From Chloroflexi bacterium HGW-Chloroflexi-3 (GTDB lineage: Bacteria > Chloroflexota > Anaerolineae > Anaerolineales > Anaerolineaceae), in NCBI GenBank assembly GCA_002842045.1, contig PHBX01000003.1, positions 47,084-111,083 of the forward strand: a DNA stretch of 64,000 bases, written 5' to 3'. Shown here in pieces: positions 1 through 8,411 of the stretch (its first letter is position 1; each line of letters opens with the position of its first letter). The notes beneath the pieces are model-generated. The model made no database searches and had not been told where the DNA came from. It was given only the letters and a program-made list of their open reading frames with translations. Made by a program: the position numbers and the translations under genes.

Positions 1-2
1 TC

Positions 3-1334
3 TGGCAGGCAGTGCTAACGGTTCTGCGCCAGATAGTGGATCAGGTTGGTGCTCAGGTGTCGATCAAAGCAATCAGCATGTCGGTACAGAGTGGGTCACT
101 GCTTCCGGCTAATAAAGCCGGCGAGCCAGTTTACCCGATTATCACCTGGCTGGATGGACGCACCGAAAAGCTGGTCAACGATTGGCAACAGGCTGGTGTT
201 CAGGAGCAGGTCAAGCGGATCAGTGGCTGGTCATTATACTCAGGATTGCCTTTACCAACAATTGCCTGGTTACGTCAACACAACTCGGAAGTCTTTCGGA
301 AAGCAACCCATTATTTCTCTGTCAATGATTTTATTGCCCATCGACTGACCAGAAAATTCATCAACAATCCTTCCAATGCTGGTGGCATGCAATTGGTGGA
401 TATTCATAACGCTGAATGGAGTCCCGAGCTGTGTGAACTGGCTGGCATCCTCCCGGAGATGTTATCAGTCTTACAACCCTCCGGGACAATCATTGGGAAA
501 ATCAGCCTCGATATCTGCCAGTTGACAGGTTTGAAGCCTGGAACGATACTGGTTAATGGCGGGCACGATCAGGTTTGTACAGCACTGGGATTAGGAATCA
601 ATGATCCCGGTAAATATTTGTTAGCCTGTGGTACCGCCTGGGTATTCACCGGGGTAATGACTTCTGCAGAAATGGGTGGATTACCTCCCGAACTAAGCTT
701 TAATTTCCATGCCTATCCTAAAAGATGGACTCTCTCGCAATCGCTCGGTGGCCTGGGGGCTTCTGTCGAATGGTGGTTGAATCGTGCCTGGCAGGGTCTG
801 GGGCAGTCAGAATCGAGACAGGAGAAGTTTTCTATTTTTAATCAGGTATTAAATCAAACCTGTGTCAATCAGGAATTATTTTTCCTTCCAATGACTGGGG
901 GTCATGCTGACCCGGCAACAACACGCAGAGGTGGTTTTATTGGACTGGATTTCAATCATACCCGGGCAGAAATGGCGCGCGCCATCATGGAAAGCGCTGG
1001 ATATGAATTACGCTGGGCATTGGAAGCCGTCCGTTTGGCGGAGCAGCCGATTGAACGCTTATGGATGGTGGGAGGTGCAGCACAAAACCCGATCTGGCCA
1101 TCGATTCTTGCTGAGATAACCGGCTTACCCATCCAAATCCCTGAATATGATAACTGGCCAGCATTAGGCGCTGCTATTCTGGCTGGGGTGGGTTGCGGCG
1201 TGTACGAAAATATCGACGCTGCCTTAGCCTTCTTCAAAAAGCCAGCTCGCGATATAACCGCTGATCCTGACAACTCAAATTTGTACACATTGGGATTTAA
1301 ACAATATCAGGAAATTATTCATAGAAACCATTAA
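3..1334 (+). CDS. FGGY-family carbohydrate kinase (5' end outside window)
   Basis: ATP-dependent sugar or polyol kinase of the xylulokinase/LsrK superfamily, cytosolic. The reading frame is open to the left edge and the residues before the first possible start (GTG at 12) already read as family sequence (Trp-Gln-Ala), so the N-terminal ATPase lobe with the DxGT motif lies outside the window. Visible signatures are GGHDQ (about residue 184), the LACGTAW stretch, and a C-terminal GGAAQNPIWP segment matching the adenine-binding motif. It is a close paralogue of the kinase at 8411-9901 (shared ISGWS, GLP, ACGTAW and ALGAAIL blocks). It heads a run with a hydroxyacid dehydrogenase, an aldolase and an SDR, which suggests phosphorylation of a keto sugar before aldol cleavage. 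The substrate cannot be read from sequence. Confidence 0.9.
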   Translation, partial: WQAVLTVLRQIVDQVGAQVSIKAISMSVQSGSLLPANKAGEPVYPIITWLDGRTEKLVNDWQQAGVQEQVKRISGWSLYSGLPLPTIAWLRQHNSEVFRKATHYFSVNDFIAHRLTRKFINNPSNAGGMQLVDIHNAEWSPELCELAGILPEMLSVLQPSGTIIGKISLDICQLTGLKPGTILVNGGHDQVCTALGLGINDPGKYLLACGTAWVFTGVMTSAEMGGLPPELSFNFHAYPKRWTLSQSLGGLGASVEWWLNRAWQGLGQSESRQEKFSIFNQVLNQTCVNQELFFLPMTGGHADPATTRRGGFIGLDFNHTRAEMARAIMESAGYELRWALEAVRLAEQPIERLWMVGGAAQNPIWPSILAEITGLPIQIPEYDNWPALGAAILAGVGCGVYENIDAALAFFKKPARDITADPDNSNLYTLGFKQYQEIIHRNH

Positions 1335-1385
1335 TTATATTTTTAACAAGTAGAAAAAAATTCAATGCAAAAAAAGGAAGGTAGA

Positions 1386-2393
1386 ATGCAGAAACCAACA
1401 ATAGCGATCACCATTGGAAAAGCCAATTATAAGAGGATGTTCAGCCAGGAAGCCTGGGACGCACTGGAAGCTTTCGCCAATGTAATCCATCATCCAGGGG
1501 ATGAACCAACCGAAAAAGAAGAATTAATAAAAATCCTGGCAGAGGCGGATGGCTGTATCACCAGTTGGGGTGTGGCACAACTGGATGCGGATGTGATGAA
1601 TGCCGCCCCGAAACTAAAAGCCATGGCGCATATGGGCAGCAGCGTCAAACGCTTCGTCAGCGATGACTTTTGGGAAAGAAAAATGCATCTGACCAGCACC
1701 GGCATTGCGCTGGCGAAAACAGTGGCAGAGACAGCATTGGGCTTAATGATCGTTGGACAGAAACGCATTTGGCAGCTGGCACAGCATGTGCGCGCAGGTG
1801 GTTGGCGTGAATCCCCGGTTTGGGATCGCTGGTACGCCTGTGAGTTATACCGTCAGAATGTTGGTATTATTGGTGCCAGCAATGTGGGTCGGCATGTGAT
1901 TGAGCTGATCAAGCCATTCAAGCCGAATGTGCTTTTATATGATCCATTTGTAACAGCCGAAGAGGCGAATAAGTTGGGTGCGACCAAAGTAGAGCTGCAT
2001 GAATTGTTAAAGCAATCCGATGTGGTTTCCATCCATGCACCAGCGAATGCAAATACACATCATATGCTAAATGCAGAAGGATTGGCATTGATGAAAGACA
2101 ATGCTTTATTGATCAACACCGCACGAGGTACATTGATCGATGAAAAGGCTTTGATTACCGAATTGAGCAAAGGACGGTTCTTTGCCTTCCTGGATGTGAC
2201 CGATCCCGAGCCCCCGGCAGCCGATAGTCCCTTGCGGACACTTGACAACGTGGTGGTTGTCCCGCATATTGCCGGATGCATCGATAATTGCACCATGCTG
2301 GGCGAGTTGGCTGTGGAAGAATTAAGAAGGTTTTTCGCTGGTGAACCCGCGGTTTACCAGATTACCCCAGAATTATTTGAGAGGATTTCATAA
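1386..2393 (+). CDS. NAD-dependent D-2-hydroxyacid dehydrogenase
   Basis: Cytosolic D-isomer-specific 2-hydroxyacid dehydrogenase of the phosphoglycerate dehydrogenase/glyoxylate reductase type. It should interconvert a 2-hydroxy acid and a 2-oxo acid with NAD(P). The Rossmann motif reads GIIGASNVG, the catalytic Arg lies in NTARGTLID, the Glu in TDPEPP, and the His in VVVPHIAGC, so all three catalytic residues are present. The ATG at 1386 is chosen because GGAAGG lies just upstream at 1376-1381; an ATG seven codons earlier (1365) has no such site. It lies 51 bases after the kinase and one base before the aldolase, so it is probably cotranscribed. The substrate is unknown; a sugar acid or phosphosugar acid fits the neighbours. 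Confidence 0.87.
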   Translation: MQKPTIAITIGKANYKRMFSQEAWDALEAFANVIHHPGDEPTEKEELIKILAEADGCITSWGVAQLDADVMNAAPKLKAMAHMGSSVKRFVSDDFWERKMHLTSTGIALAKTVAETALGLMIVGQKRIWQLAQHVRAGGWRESPVWDRWYACELYRQNVGIIGASNVGRHVIELIKPFKPNVLLYDPFVTAEEANKLGATKVELHELLKQSDVVSIHAPANANTHHMLNAEGLALMKDNALLINTARGTLIDEKALITELSKGRFFAFLDVTDPEPPAADSPLRTLDNVVVVPHIAGCIDNCTMLGELAVEELRRFFAGEPAVYQITPELFERIS

Positions 2394-2394
2394 A

Positions 2395-3171
2395 ATGAGA
2401 ACACGTAGATTGAAACACATTTTTCGTCCGGATGGACGGGCCTTTATCGTTGCTTTTGATCATGGCATGATCGATGGACCTGCCAAAGGAATGGAACAAC
2501 CCGCAGAGATCCTGCGCCAGATTGCAGCCGGTGGCGCTGATGCCATCCTGACCACTTATGGTACCGCAGAGAAATTCGCTGAGGAAATTGAACCGTTGGG
2601 TTTGATCATGCGTCTGGATGGTGGTGGCACCAAATTAGGCAAGATGGGACCCGGTTCCATGTTCTGGTCAATCGATGATGCCTTGCGCATTGGTGCAGAT
2701 GCGGTAGCTGTTTCCGCTTTCCCGGGTGCGCCGGAAGAAGAAGACAGCTTGCGAACGTTGGCGATGGTGGTTGGGGAAGCACATGCCTGGGGTTTACCCG
2801 TGATGGGTGAGATGGTGCCTGGTGGGTTTGACAGCCCGGATCATATGCGCACAGCTGAAAGTATTGCCATTGCAGCCCGAGTGGGGGCTGAGATTGGGGC
2901 GGATTGGGTTAAGATCCCTTATGCTCCTGGTTTTGAAGCGGTTACCAGCACCTGTTATGTACCGGCAGTCATCCTGGGTGGTGCCAAAAAAGGCAGCGAA
3001 CGGGATATGCTCGAAAAAATCCGTGCTGCTTTGGATGTGGGTGCCAAAGGTGTGGCCATTGGCAGAAATATTTTCCAGGCAGATAACCCACAAGCGATGG
3101 TCGCAGCGATTGCAGCCTTGATTCATGAAAACGTCTCCATCGATGAAGCGATGAAGATTCTTAATAGTTAA
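2395..3171 (+). CDS. Class I aldolase, DhnA/LsrF/FbaB-type (cassette 1)
   Basis: TIM-barrel class I aldolase of the DhnA family, which includes archaeal-type fructose-bisphosphate aldolase, the LsrF thiolase and ADH synthase. The family uses a Schiff-base lysine, and the matching residue is the Lys in [18 protein letters not shown] near the N-terminus and [10 protein letters not shown] near the C-terminus (phosphate binding) are family hallmarks. The ATG at 2395 has a GAGG site and follows the dehydrogenase stop by a single base; upstream in-frame starts would overlap that gene. It should cleave or form a phosphorylated ketose made by the kinase upstream. About 258 residues is normal for the family. 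The aldolase at 9907-10686 is a close paralogue. Confidence 0.88.
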   Translation: MRTRRLKHIFRPDGRAFIVAFDHGMIDGPAKGMEQPAEILRQIAAGGADAILTTYGTAEKFAEEIEPLGLIMRLDGGGTKLGKMGPGSMFWSIDDALRIGADAVAVSAFPGAPEEEDSLRTLAMVVGEAHAWGLPVMGEMVPGGFDSPDHMRTAESIAIAARVGAEIGADWVKIPYAPGFEAVTSTCYVPAVILGGAKKGSERDMLEKIRAALDVGAKGVAIGRNIFQADNPQAMVAAIAALIHENVSIDEAMKILNS

Positions 3172-3189
3172 TATACAAAGAGGTGGAAG

Positions 3190-3969
3190 ATGAAGAGATT
3201 TGAAAATCAAGTAGCAGTCATTACGGGTGCAGCCAATGGCATTGGAAAAGCCTGTGCCCAACGCTTTGCGCAGGAAGGTGCTTTTGTCGCCTGCCTGGAT
3301 GTTACCGATGAGTTAAATGAAGCAATCGCAGAAGAAGTGCGGGCATTAGGTACAGGGGCAGTGGCTTTGCACTGCGACGTGACCAATCCGGAAAGTATTA
3401 AAGCAGCCATCGATACTGTCATGCAAAAATGGGGCCGGGTAGATATTCTTGTTGCGTCAGCTGGAATCTACACAGGATCACCATTGGTAGAGGTTTCATT
3501 GAAACAATGGAGCCGATTGATTGATATCAATCTGACAGGCGTTTTCCTTACCAATCAGGCAGTTGCTGCGATCATGATGAATCAAAAATCTGGCAGTATT
3601 ATCAATATCTCGTCTATGGCTGGAAAAACCAGCTGGCCGGCATCTGCCGAATACTCCGCTTCAAAAAGTGGTGTGATTGGGCTAACGCGGTCGGTGGCGA
3701 TGGAACTGGCACCTTTTGGAGCTACAGCAAATGCAGTATGCCCGGGAAATACCCTGACAGATATGGTTCGCGGAGTTGCCAGCAAAGTAGGTGGGATGGA
3801 TGGCATGACCGGTGAAGAATGGCTGCAAATGCGCGCTAATGATTGTCCAATGAAACGCCTGGCTGAACCTTGGGAAATGGCTGGTGTTGTTGCTTTCCTG
3901 GCTTCAGAAGATTCCCGCTATTTAACCGGTCAGGCCATTGAAGTAGATGGTGGATTGGTGATGTCCTGA
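3190..3969 (+). CDS. SDR-family NAD(P)-dependent oxidoreductase (classical)
   Basis: Short-chain dehydrogenase/reductase of the classical type, like 3-oxoacyl-ACP reductase or sugar/polyol dehydrogenase. TGAANGIGK (residues 12-20) is the cofactor-binding motif, and the catalytic Ser142, Tyr155 and Lys159 are all present (SSMAG, YSASK). The C-terminal TGQAIEVDGG is standard. AGAGGTGG upstream of the ATG is a strong ribosome binding site. It is last in cassette 1 and probably oxidises the sugar alcohol or reduces the aldolase product. It has the intact Tyr of the family, unlike the three pteridine-reductase-like SDRs in this window. Confidence 0.88.
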   Translation: MKRFENQVAVITGAANGIGKACAQRFAQEGAFVACLDVTDELNEAIAEEVRALGTGAVALHCDVTNPESIKAAIDTVMQKWGRVDILVASAGIYTGSPLVEVSLKQWSRLIDINLTGVFLTNQAVAAIMMNQKSGSIINISSMAGKTSWPASAEYSASKSGVIGLTRSVAMELAPFGATANAVCPGNTLTDMVRGVASKVGGMDGMTGEEWLQMRANDCPMKRLAEPWEMAGVVAFLASEDSRYLTGQAIEVDGGLVMS

Positions 3970-4052
3970 GTTAATCATCTATTTATTTGGGATAAATTGG
4001 TTTTATTATCAACCATATAGTACAAAATTCCTTAAAAATAGATTAAAATAAC

Positions 4053-4082
4053 TTGATTCTGTCCATAAAAAAACAATACAAT
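4053..4082 (+). promoter_or_regulatory. Candidate sigma-70 promoter of the XRE-cupin gene
   Basis: TTGATT (4053-4058) and TACAAT (4077-4082) are separated by 18 bases, 31 bases before the ATG at 4114. Read by eye only; no transcript evidence. Confidence 0.4.
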
Positions 4083-4113
4083 AAAGCCACACAATACAAG
4101 ATAAAGGATAAAG

Positions 4114-4650
4114 ATGGAAATCGGGAAACGGATCAACTTTCGTCGAAAAGAACTGGGATTAAGCCTGCGTGAATTAGGGGATCTGGCTGGTGTAACTGCC
4201 AGCTTTTTAAGTCAAATAGAAAATGATCAGGTTTCTCCTTCGTTAAATTCATTACAAAGCATTTCTACAGCATTAAAAGTGCCGATCTTCTACCTTTTAA
4301 ATGAAGGAAGCAATGGTAATGTTGTGCGGGCCAATGAACGCACCAAAGTGTTTTTTCCGGACACAAAAATTGGTTATGACCTTCTAACTGCCGATTTCTC
4401 CAAACAGATGATGAGTTACATCATTCGCATGGAACCGCATGCCAACCGGGTTGCAATGACTTTATCAAAATCCACTGAACAGTGGATGCATGTCCTGGTT
4501 GGAAAAATGAAGATTGTGGTTGCTGAAGACACCTTCATTCTTGATGCCGGAGACACGATCTACTATGATGGCGACATGCTGGTAGAGTTTGGCTCCGTCA
4601 GTGATGAAGAATTGGTCATTATTTGCTGCATCACTCCACCGGTGTTTTAA
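4114..4650 (+). CDS. XRE-family transcriptional regulator with cupin domain
   Basis: DNA-binding regulator with an N-terminal helix-turn-helix (about residues 7-60; LRELGDLAGVTASFLSQIE, with SPSLNSL after the recognition helix) and a C-terminal cupin-like sensor (about 110-178) ending in the ITPPVF tail shared with the gene at 32815. AAAGGA lies five bases upstream of the ATG. Such proteins usually sense a small ligand in the cupin and control neighbouring catabolic genes. Its place after cassette 1 and opposite the cassette 2 operon makes either a plausible target. It follows the SDR by 144 bases with its own candidate promoter. Confidence 0.88.
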   Translation: MEIGKRINFRRKELGLSLRELGDLAGVTASFLSQIENDQVSPSLNSLQSISTALKVPIFYLLNEGSNGNVVRANERTKVFFPDTKIGYDLLTADFSKQMMSYIIRMEPHANRVAMTLSKSTEQWMHVLVGKMKIVVAEDTFILDAGDTIYYDGDMLVEFGSVSDEELVIICCITPPVF

Positions 4651-4660
4651 ATTTTAAAAA

Positions 4661-4688
4661 GGGTACGGAGTGAAATTTCTCCGTACCC
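4661..4688. terminator. Bidirectional terminator between convergent genes
   Basis: Perfect 10-base inverted repeat GGGTACGGAG / CTCCGTACCC with an eight-base loop. It is flanked by AAAAA on the left and an AT-rich stretch on the right, exactly between the stops of the + regulator (4650) and the - oxidoreductase (4703). Confidence 0.8.
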
Positions 4689-4702
4689 ATATTAATAAAT
4701 AA

Positions 4703-6124
4703 TTACTCTTCCGGCACAGCATCCGCCAGGAAACTCTGGGGCAGGGGATGTAAGGGCGGACGGATGGAGTAATACCCCACCTCTTCACGAGTGACACCTT
4801 CGCCTGCCAATTCATGTGCGATGATGGCAGCCACAGTATGCTCACACATGCGTCCCTGACAATTGCCCATCCCGGTGCGGGTTAACATCTTAACCTCACC
4901 AATCGATCGCGCTCCCATTCGTATGGCTTCTTTAATCTCACCCAGGGTGATCTCTTCACAGCGGCAGATGATGGTATCGTCCTTCAGTAAAGAAACCAAT
5001 CCAACGGAAGGTGTGAAGAGGTCGCTAAGAAGAGCACCAAAGCGTTGCTGCTGGTGTAAACCAGGCTGAATTTCAGCACGGATCTGTTTTTCGCGGCTGG
5101 GACTGAGATGCCCGGTGTTTTTTGCTACCGACGCGCCAGCGATCTTACCTTCCAATCGGGCATTTTCGGCTCCACCCACACCAGCGCCATCCCCGATCAC
5201 ATAAACACCAGGAATACTGGTCTGGCAATCGGCATCTCGCACAGGGATCCAACCACCTTTACCGGCCTGGTAGGTCATCTCGCAATCAATCATGCGCGGG
5301 AGACCGGTATTGGGGGTCAAGGTAAATCCACTCACCACCAGATCCACATCAAAAACCTGTTCTGTCCCCAGTATAGGGCGACCGGATTTGTCCATTTTTG
5401 CTATGGCTGCCTGTTCTACCGCTTCATGTCCTCTGGCTTCCACGATTGACCAACCCACTTTATAGGGAGTTTTAGCCCCCAGGATCGTTTTCATGTATTT
5501 TGCACCTTCAGTCAAACGGTCCCATTGTTTGAGCATGGTAAAGGCATGCTTGATGCCACGTGGTAGGATGTGATTGGCTTCACATAGCGCTATCACCTCC
5601 ACACCGGCTTCGATTAAATGGGCTGCCACTGAAAATAAAAGCGGACCTGTGCCAGAAATAAGGGCACGTTTTCCGGGGGTAACCCGTTGATTCTTGAGCA
5701 ATACCAAAGTGCCACCACTGGTGACGACACCGGGTAACGTCCAGCCGGGGAAAGCTATTGGCGTATCGTACGAACCGGTGGATAAAATCAGATTTTTTGC
5801 CCGAATATATTTAGGAGCATTTTCTCCATAGAGCGCAACCAGCCAGCTACCATTATCTTCCTGAAACAACCCCCATACCAGACAATTCAGAATCTTCAGG
5901 GAGGGAACCTTCAACACATGGTTAATCAGCTTTCGTCCGGCGGTTTCGGTCTTGTTTTCATAATCCACCTTGAATGCGGAGGGGATGCGCATGAAATATT
6001 GCCCACCGGGTTGTGGATAATTATCAATCAACACCGTACGCACACCAAAACCCGCAGCGCTGATCGTTGCTTCCATGCCGGCGGGTCCGGCACCAATCAC
6101 AGCCAGTTCATACGATTCGATCAT
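4703..6124 (-). CDS. FAD/NAD(P)-binding oxidoreductase with BFD-like [2Fe-2S] domain (alpha subunit of amine/opine dehydrogenase type)
   Basis: Flavoprotein subunit of the kind found in HcnB, opine oxidase subunit A and hydroxyproline dehydrogenase complexes. The N-terminal AVIGAGPAGMEA binds FAD; a second dinucleotide fold is at SGTGPLLFSVAAH; VIGDGAGVGG is the second FAD motif. The C-terminal region has a CRC pair followed by CQGRMC, the BFD-type [2Fe-2S] site. The ATG at 6124 overlaps the stop of the [2Fe-2S] protein gene (ATGA at 6121-6124), so translation is coupled and the two proteins should assemble. It is last in the eight-gene cassette 2 operon. Likely role: electron-transfer subunit that accepts electrons from the DadA-like subunit (6416-7576) oxidising an amino-acid or amine substrate. 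Substrate unknown. Confidence 0.88.
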   Translation of the reverse strand: MIESYELAVIGAGPAGMEATISAAGFGVRTVLIDNYPQPGGQYFMRIPSAFKVDYENKTETAGRKLINHVLKVPSLKILNCLVWGLFQEDNGSWLVALYGENAPKYIRAKNLILSTGSYDTPIAFPGWTLPGVVTSGGTLVLLKNQRVTPGKRALISGTGPLLFSVAAHLIEAGVEVIALCEANHILPRGIKHAFTMLKQWDRLTEGAKYMKTILGAKTPYKVGWSIVEARGHEAVEQAAIAKMDKSGRPILGTEQVFDVDLVVSGFTLTPNTGLPRMIDCEMTYQAGKGGWIPVRDADCQTSIPGVYVIGDGAGVGGAENARLEGKIAGASVAKNTGHLSPSREKQIRAEIQPGLHQQQRFGALLSDLFTPSVGLVSLLKDDTIICRCEEITLGEIKEAIRMGARSIGEVKMLTRTGMGNCQGRMCEHTVAAIIAHELAGEGVTREEVGYYSIRPPLHPLPQSFLADAVPEE

Positions 6125-6429
6125 AATTCCAACTCCTTGCAAGTCTCAATTTGCATGCCTTCTTCCACCGGTGTGATACAGGCGCGCTGGGCATGCACAC
6201 CATTAATGGTGACCAGACACTCATAACAAACCCCCATGCCGCAATATAAACTGCGTGGTTGCTGATGTTTATGACTCTTATGGAAAGTGCGGATACCTGC
6301 TGCGAGCATGGCAGCCGCCACAGTTTCGCCCTGGTAGGCCTCGATCGGTGTACCATCGACGCTGATGGTAACAGGTTTGCCACGTTGAATGGCAGGGAGC
6401 ATATCACTGGTTTTATTAATGCGAAACAT
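6121..6429 (-). CDS. (2Fe-2S)-binding protein, small subunit of FAD-dependent dehydrogenase complex
   Basis: Small ferredoxin-like protein of about 102 residues, like HcnA or the gamma subunit of opine/hydroxyproline dehydrogenases. A plant-type [2Fe-2S] ligand set is visible: CGMGVCYEC (CX4CX2C) and a later Cys in QRACIT. The ATG at 6429 has AGGA six bases upstream; an ATG two codons earlier is possible but badly spaced. It overlaps the upstream DadA-like gene by 14 bases and the downstream flavoprotein by four. The three make the order beta-gamma-alpha of one heterotrimeric dehydrogenase. Confidence 0.88.
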   Translation of the reverse strand: MFRINKTSDMLPAIQRGKPVTISVDGTPIEAYQGETVAAAMLAAGIRTFHKSHKHQQPRSLYCGMGVCYECLVTINGVHAQRACITPVEEGMQIETCKELEL

Positions 6430-7576
6430 AAGCATTCCTTTCTGGTAGAAAAGCTTGAATATCCAATTCACTGGTGCCGGTGGTGATGAGTTGTGCCAGC
6501 GTTTCACCGACCAGAGGGGTGATAATGACGGTAGAGCGGAAAGCGGTGGCAAGATATAGACCATCGATTCCTGCTACCGGACCTAATAACGGAAGACCAT
6601 CTCTTGTATCTGCAATGGCAGCTGACCAGCCGCGCAGAATACGCAGTTTTTTGAAGATCGGAAAATATTTCAACACAGAACGAGAGATCCATTGCAGGGA
6701 ATTATTTGGAATGTGGGTTTTAAAATGGTCTGCCTCATACATGGATTCGCCCAGCAAGAGATTGCCGTGCGTGGATTGGCTGATGGCCATATTGGCAAGC
6801 AAAACACCTTTGGGAATATCAGCCCCCATCTCAAAGAAGGAGGCGGACGCCAGATGGTTTCTTAATTGAACCGGTAAAGGCTCGGTCACCATCGCCTGAC
6901 CCAATACATAATGTAGAACATCCCATTCGAGCCCTAACATTTTTCCGAGGCGGTTGGTATATGCACCAGTGCATAGAATGATATGATCTGCGGAAAAAAT
7001 TCCTGCTGGTGTGCCAATGGATTTGATTTTCCCATGTTCCAGTTTAAAACCGGTGACCGGGCAATGATAATATTCCTGAAGACCGGATTGGCGAGCACGG
7101 GTAAGATAGGCATTGATCAACTGGAAGGGGTCGAGTTGACCTTCATCCGCGTGGTATAGTCCACCCAGGAGGTGAACCGGATCGATGGAGGGTTCGACTT
7201 CCTGCAACTGATTAGCCTGGACCAGTTCCGATGCAATGCCAATGGTTTGCAATGATTTTTCTCTTTTGGAAAGAATGTTCCACTGATTTTCATTTTCGAT
7301 GGGTAGCAAACCACCCAGTTTTCTCAGCCCAAGGTCCCAATCCAGTTCCTGTTCAAGGGTGGCAAAGCGGGTGCGCGCCATCTGAATCATCGGGACACTG
7401 AACTGCAGTTCCAGATCCTGAACCTGGATATTGCCATAATTGGCACGCGATGCGCCGGCCGCCATGGATCCCTGGTCGAAAATGGCGGTCTTCAAGCCAG
7501 CTTTGCTTAAATAATAAGCAGCAGAACTCCCGATATAACCGGCTCCGACAACGATGGCATCAAAGTGCTTATGCAA
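6416..7576 (-). CDS. FAD-dependent oxidoreductase, DadA/glycine oxidase-like (catalytic subunit)
   Basis: D-amino-acid oxidase-fold flavoenzyme (DAO family: glycine oxidase, sarcosine oxidase beta, HcnC). The FAD-binding motif VVGAGYIGSSAAYYL sits at the N-terminus, and the family C-terminal segment with DTRDGLPLLGPV and LYLATAFRST is present. Length (386) is normal. The start overlaps the HAD gene upstream and the end overlaps the [2Fe-2S] gene, so all are one transcript. It probably oxidises a secondary amine or amino acid (sarcosine, proline or opine class) and passes electrons to the two Fe-S/flavin subunits. Its presence inside a sugar kinase/aldolase operon suggests an amino-sugar-derived or N-glycosyl amino-acid (Amadori-like) substrate. 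That is inference only. Confidence 0.85.
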   Translation of the reverse strand: MHKHFDAIVVGAGYIGSSAAYYLSKAGLKTAIFDQGSMAAGASRANYGNIQVQDLELQFSVPMIQMARTRFATLEQELDWDLGLRKLGGLLPIENENQWNILSKREKSLQTIGIASELVQANQLQEVEPSIDPVHLLGGLYHADEGQLDPFQLINAYLTRARQSGLQEYYHCPVTGFKLEHGKIKSIGTPAGIFSADHIILCTGAYTNRLGKMLGLEWDVLHYVLGQAMVTEPLPVQLRNHLASASFFEMGADIPKGVLLANMAISQSTHGNLLLGESMYEADHFKTHIPNNSLQWISRSVLKYFPIFKKLRILRGWSAAIADTRDGLPLLGPVAGIDGLYLATAFRSTVIITPLVGETLAQLITTGTSELDIQAFLPERNAYVSH

Positions 7577-8411
7577 GGGTACCTCGTGATCGCTGCTCGA
7601 CCCAGAGAGAGATTAATTCAAACAGGTCCTCTACGACCAGATCAGGTTGGATACCCTTGGAGATGACTGTTTCCTGGTTGTCAACCCCAGTTTCCACCAG
7701 AATCGTTTTCATACCAGCATTTTTTCCGCCTTGAATATCGGTTTCCAGACGATCACCCAGCATGGCAGTTTCATTTGGCTGGACCCCCATCTTTTTCATA
7801 CCCTGTTCAAACATTGAGGCATTCGGTTTGCCCATGATAACTGGTTTGACCTGTGTGGCTGTTTCGAGGGCCACCAGGGTCATGCCACATTCCGGCACGA
7901 GACCTTCATCGGTGGGGTAGAGCAGATCGGGATTGGTGCCGATGAATTCAGCGCCTTGTTGGATGTGCAGGCTGGCATATTTCAGCTTCTCGTAGGTCAA
8001 ACTGTAATCTCCACCGACGACCACAGCGTCCGCCTTGCCATTCATGCCATCTATAATCTGGATACCCACCTGGGTTAGCGCTTCTTCCAATCCGGATTGA
8101 CCGATCATGTAAACCTTACCCCCCGGATATTTATTCTGTAAATAAAGGGCAGTCACGGTGGAGCAGGTCAGGATGTTATCCATGGAGAGATTTGCTCCAA
8201 AAGCATTGATTTTCTGCTGGTAGGCAGAAAGGGTTTTGGTGGCATTGTTGGAAGCCACCTGAAACCGGATGTTGTGCGCAATTAAAAAATTAAAAAACTC
8301 CACCAGACCGGGTAAAGCCAGATTTCCTCGCATGAGTGTACCATCGATGTCAATCATGATGGCATGGATGTCCCTGAGGAATTCTGGTGAATAATGTTCG
8401 GATGAACTCAT
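7569..8411 (-). CDS. HAD superfamily (subclass IIA, NagD-like) sugar phosphatase
   Basis: Phosphatase of the NagD/phosphoglycolate phosphatase type. Motif I is DIDGTL near residue 20, motif II is SNNATKT, motif III lysine is in MGKPNASMF, and motif IV is GDRLETDIQGG. The GDxxxTD form and the long cap between motifs II and III are typical of HAD-IIA. The ATG at 8411 overlaps the kinase stop (TAATG), so translation is coupled; a TTG two codons upstream was not chosen. In this operon it may recycle phosphosugars or detoxify a phosphorylated side product. Confidence 0.85.
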   Translation of the reverse strand: MSSSEHYSPEFLRDIHAIMIDIDGTLMRGNLALPGLVEFFNFLIAHNIRFQVASNNATKTLSAYQQKINAFGANLSMDNILTCSTVTALYLQNKYPGGKVYMIGQSGLEEALTQVGIQIIDGMNGKADAVVVGGDYSLTYEKLKYASLHIQQGAEFIGTNPDLLYPTDEGLVPECGMTLVALETATQVKPVIMGKPNASMFEQGMKKMGVQPNETAMLGDRLETDIQGGKNAGMKTILVETGVDNQETVISKGIQPDLVVEDLFELISLWVEQRSRGTLA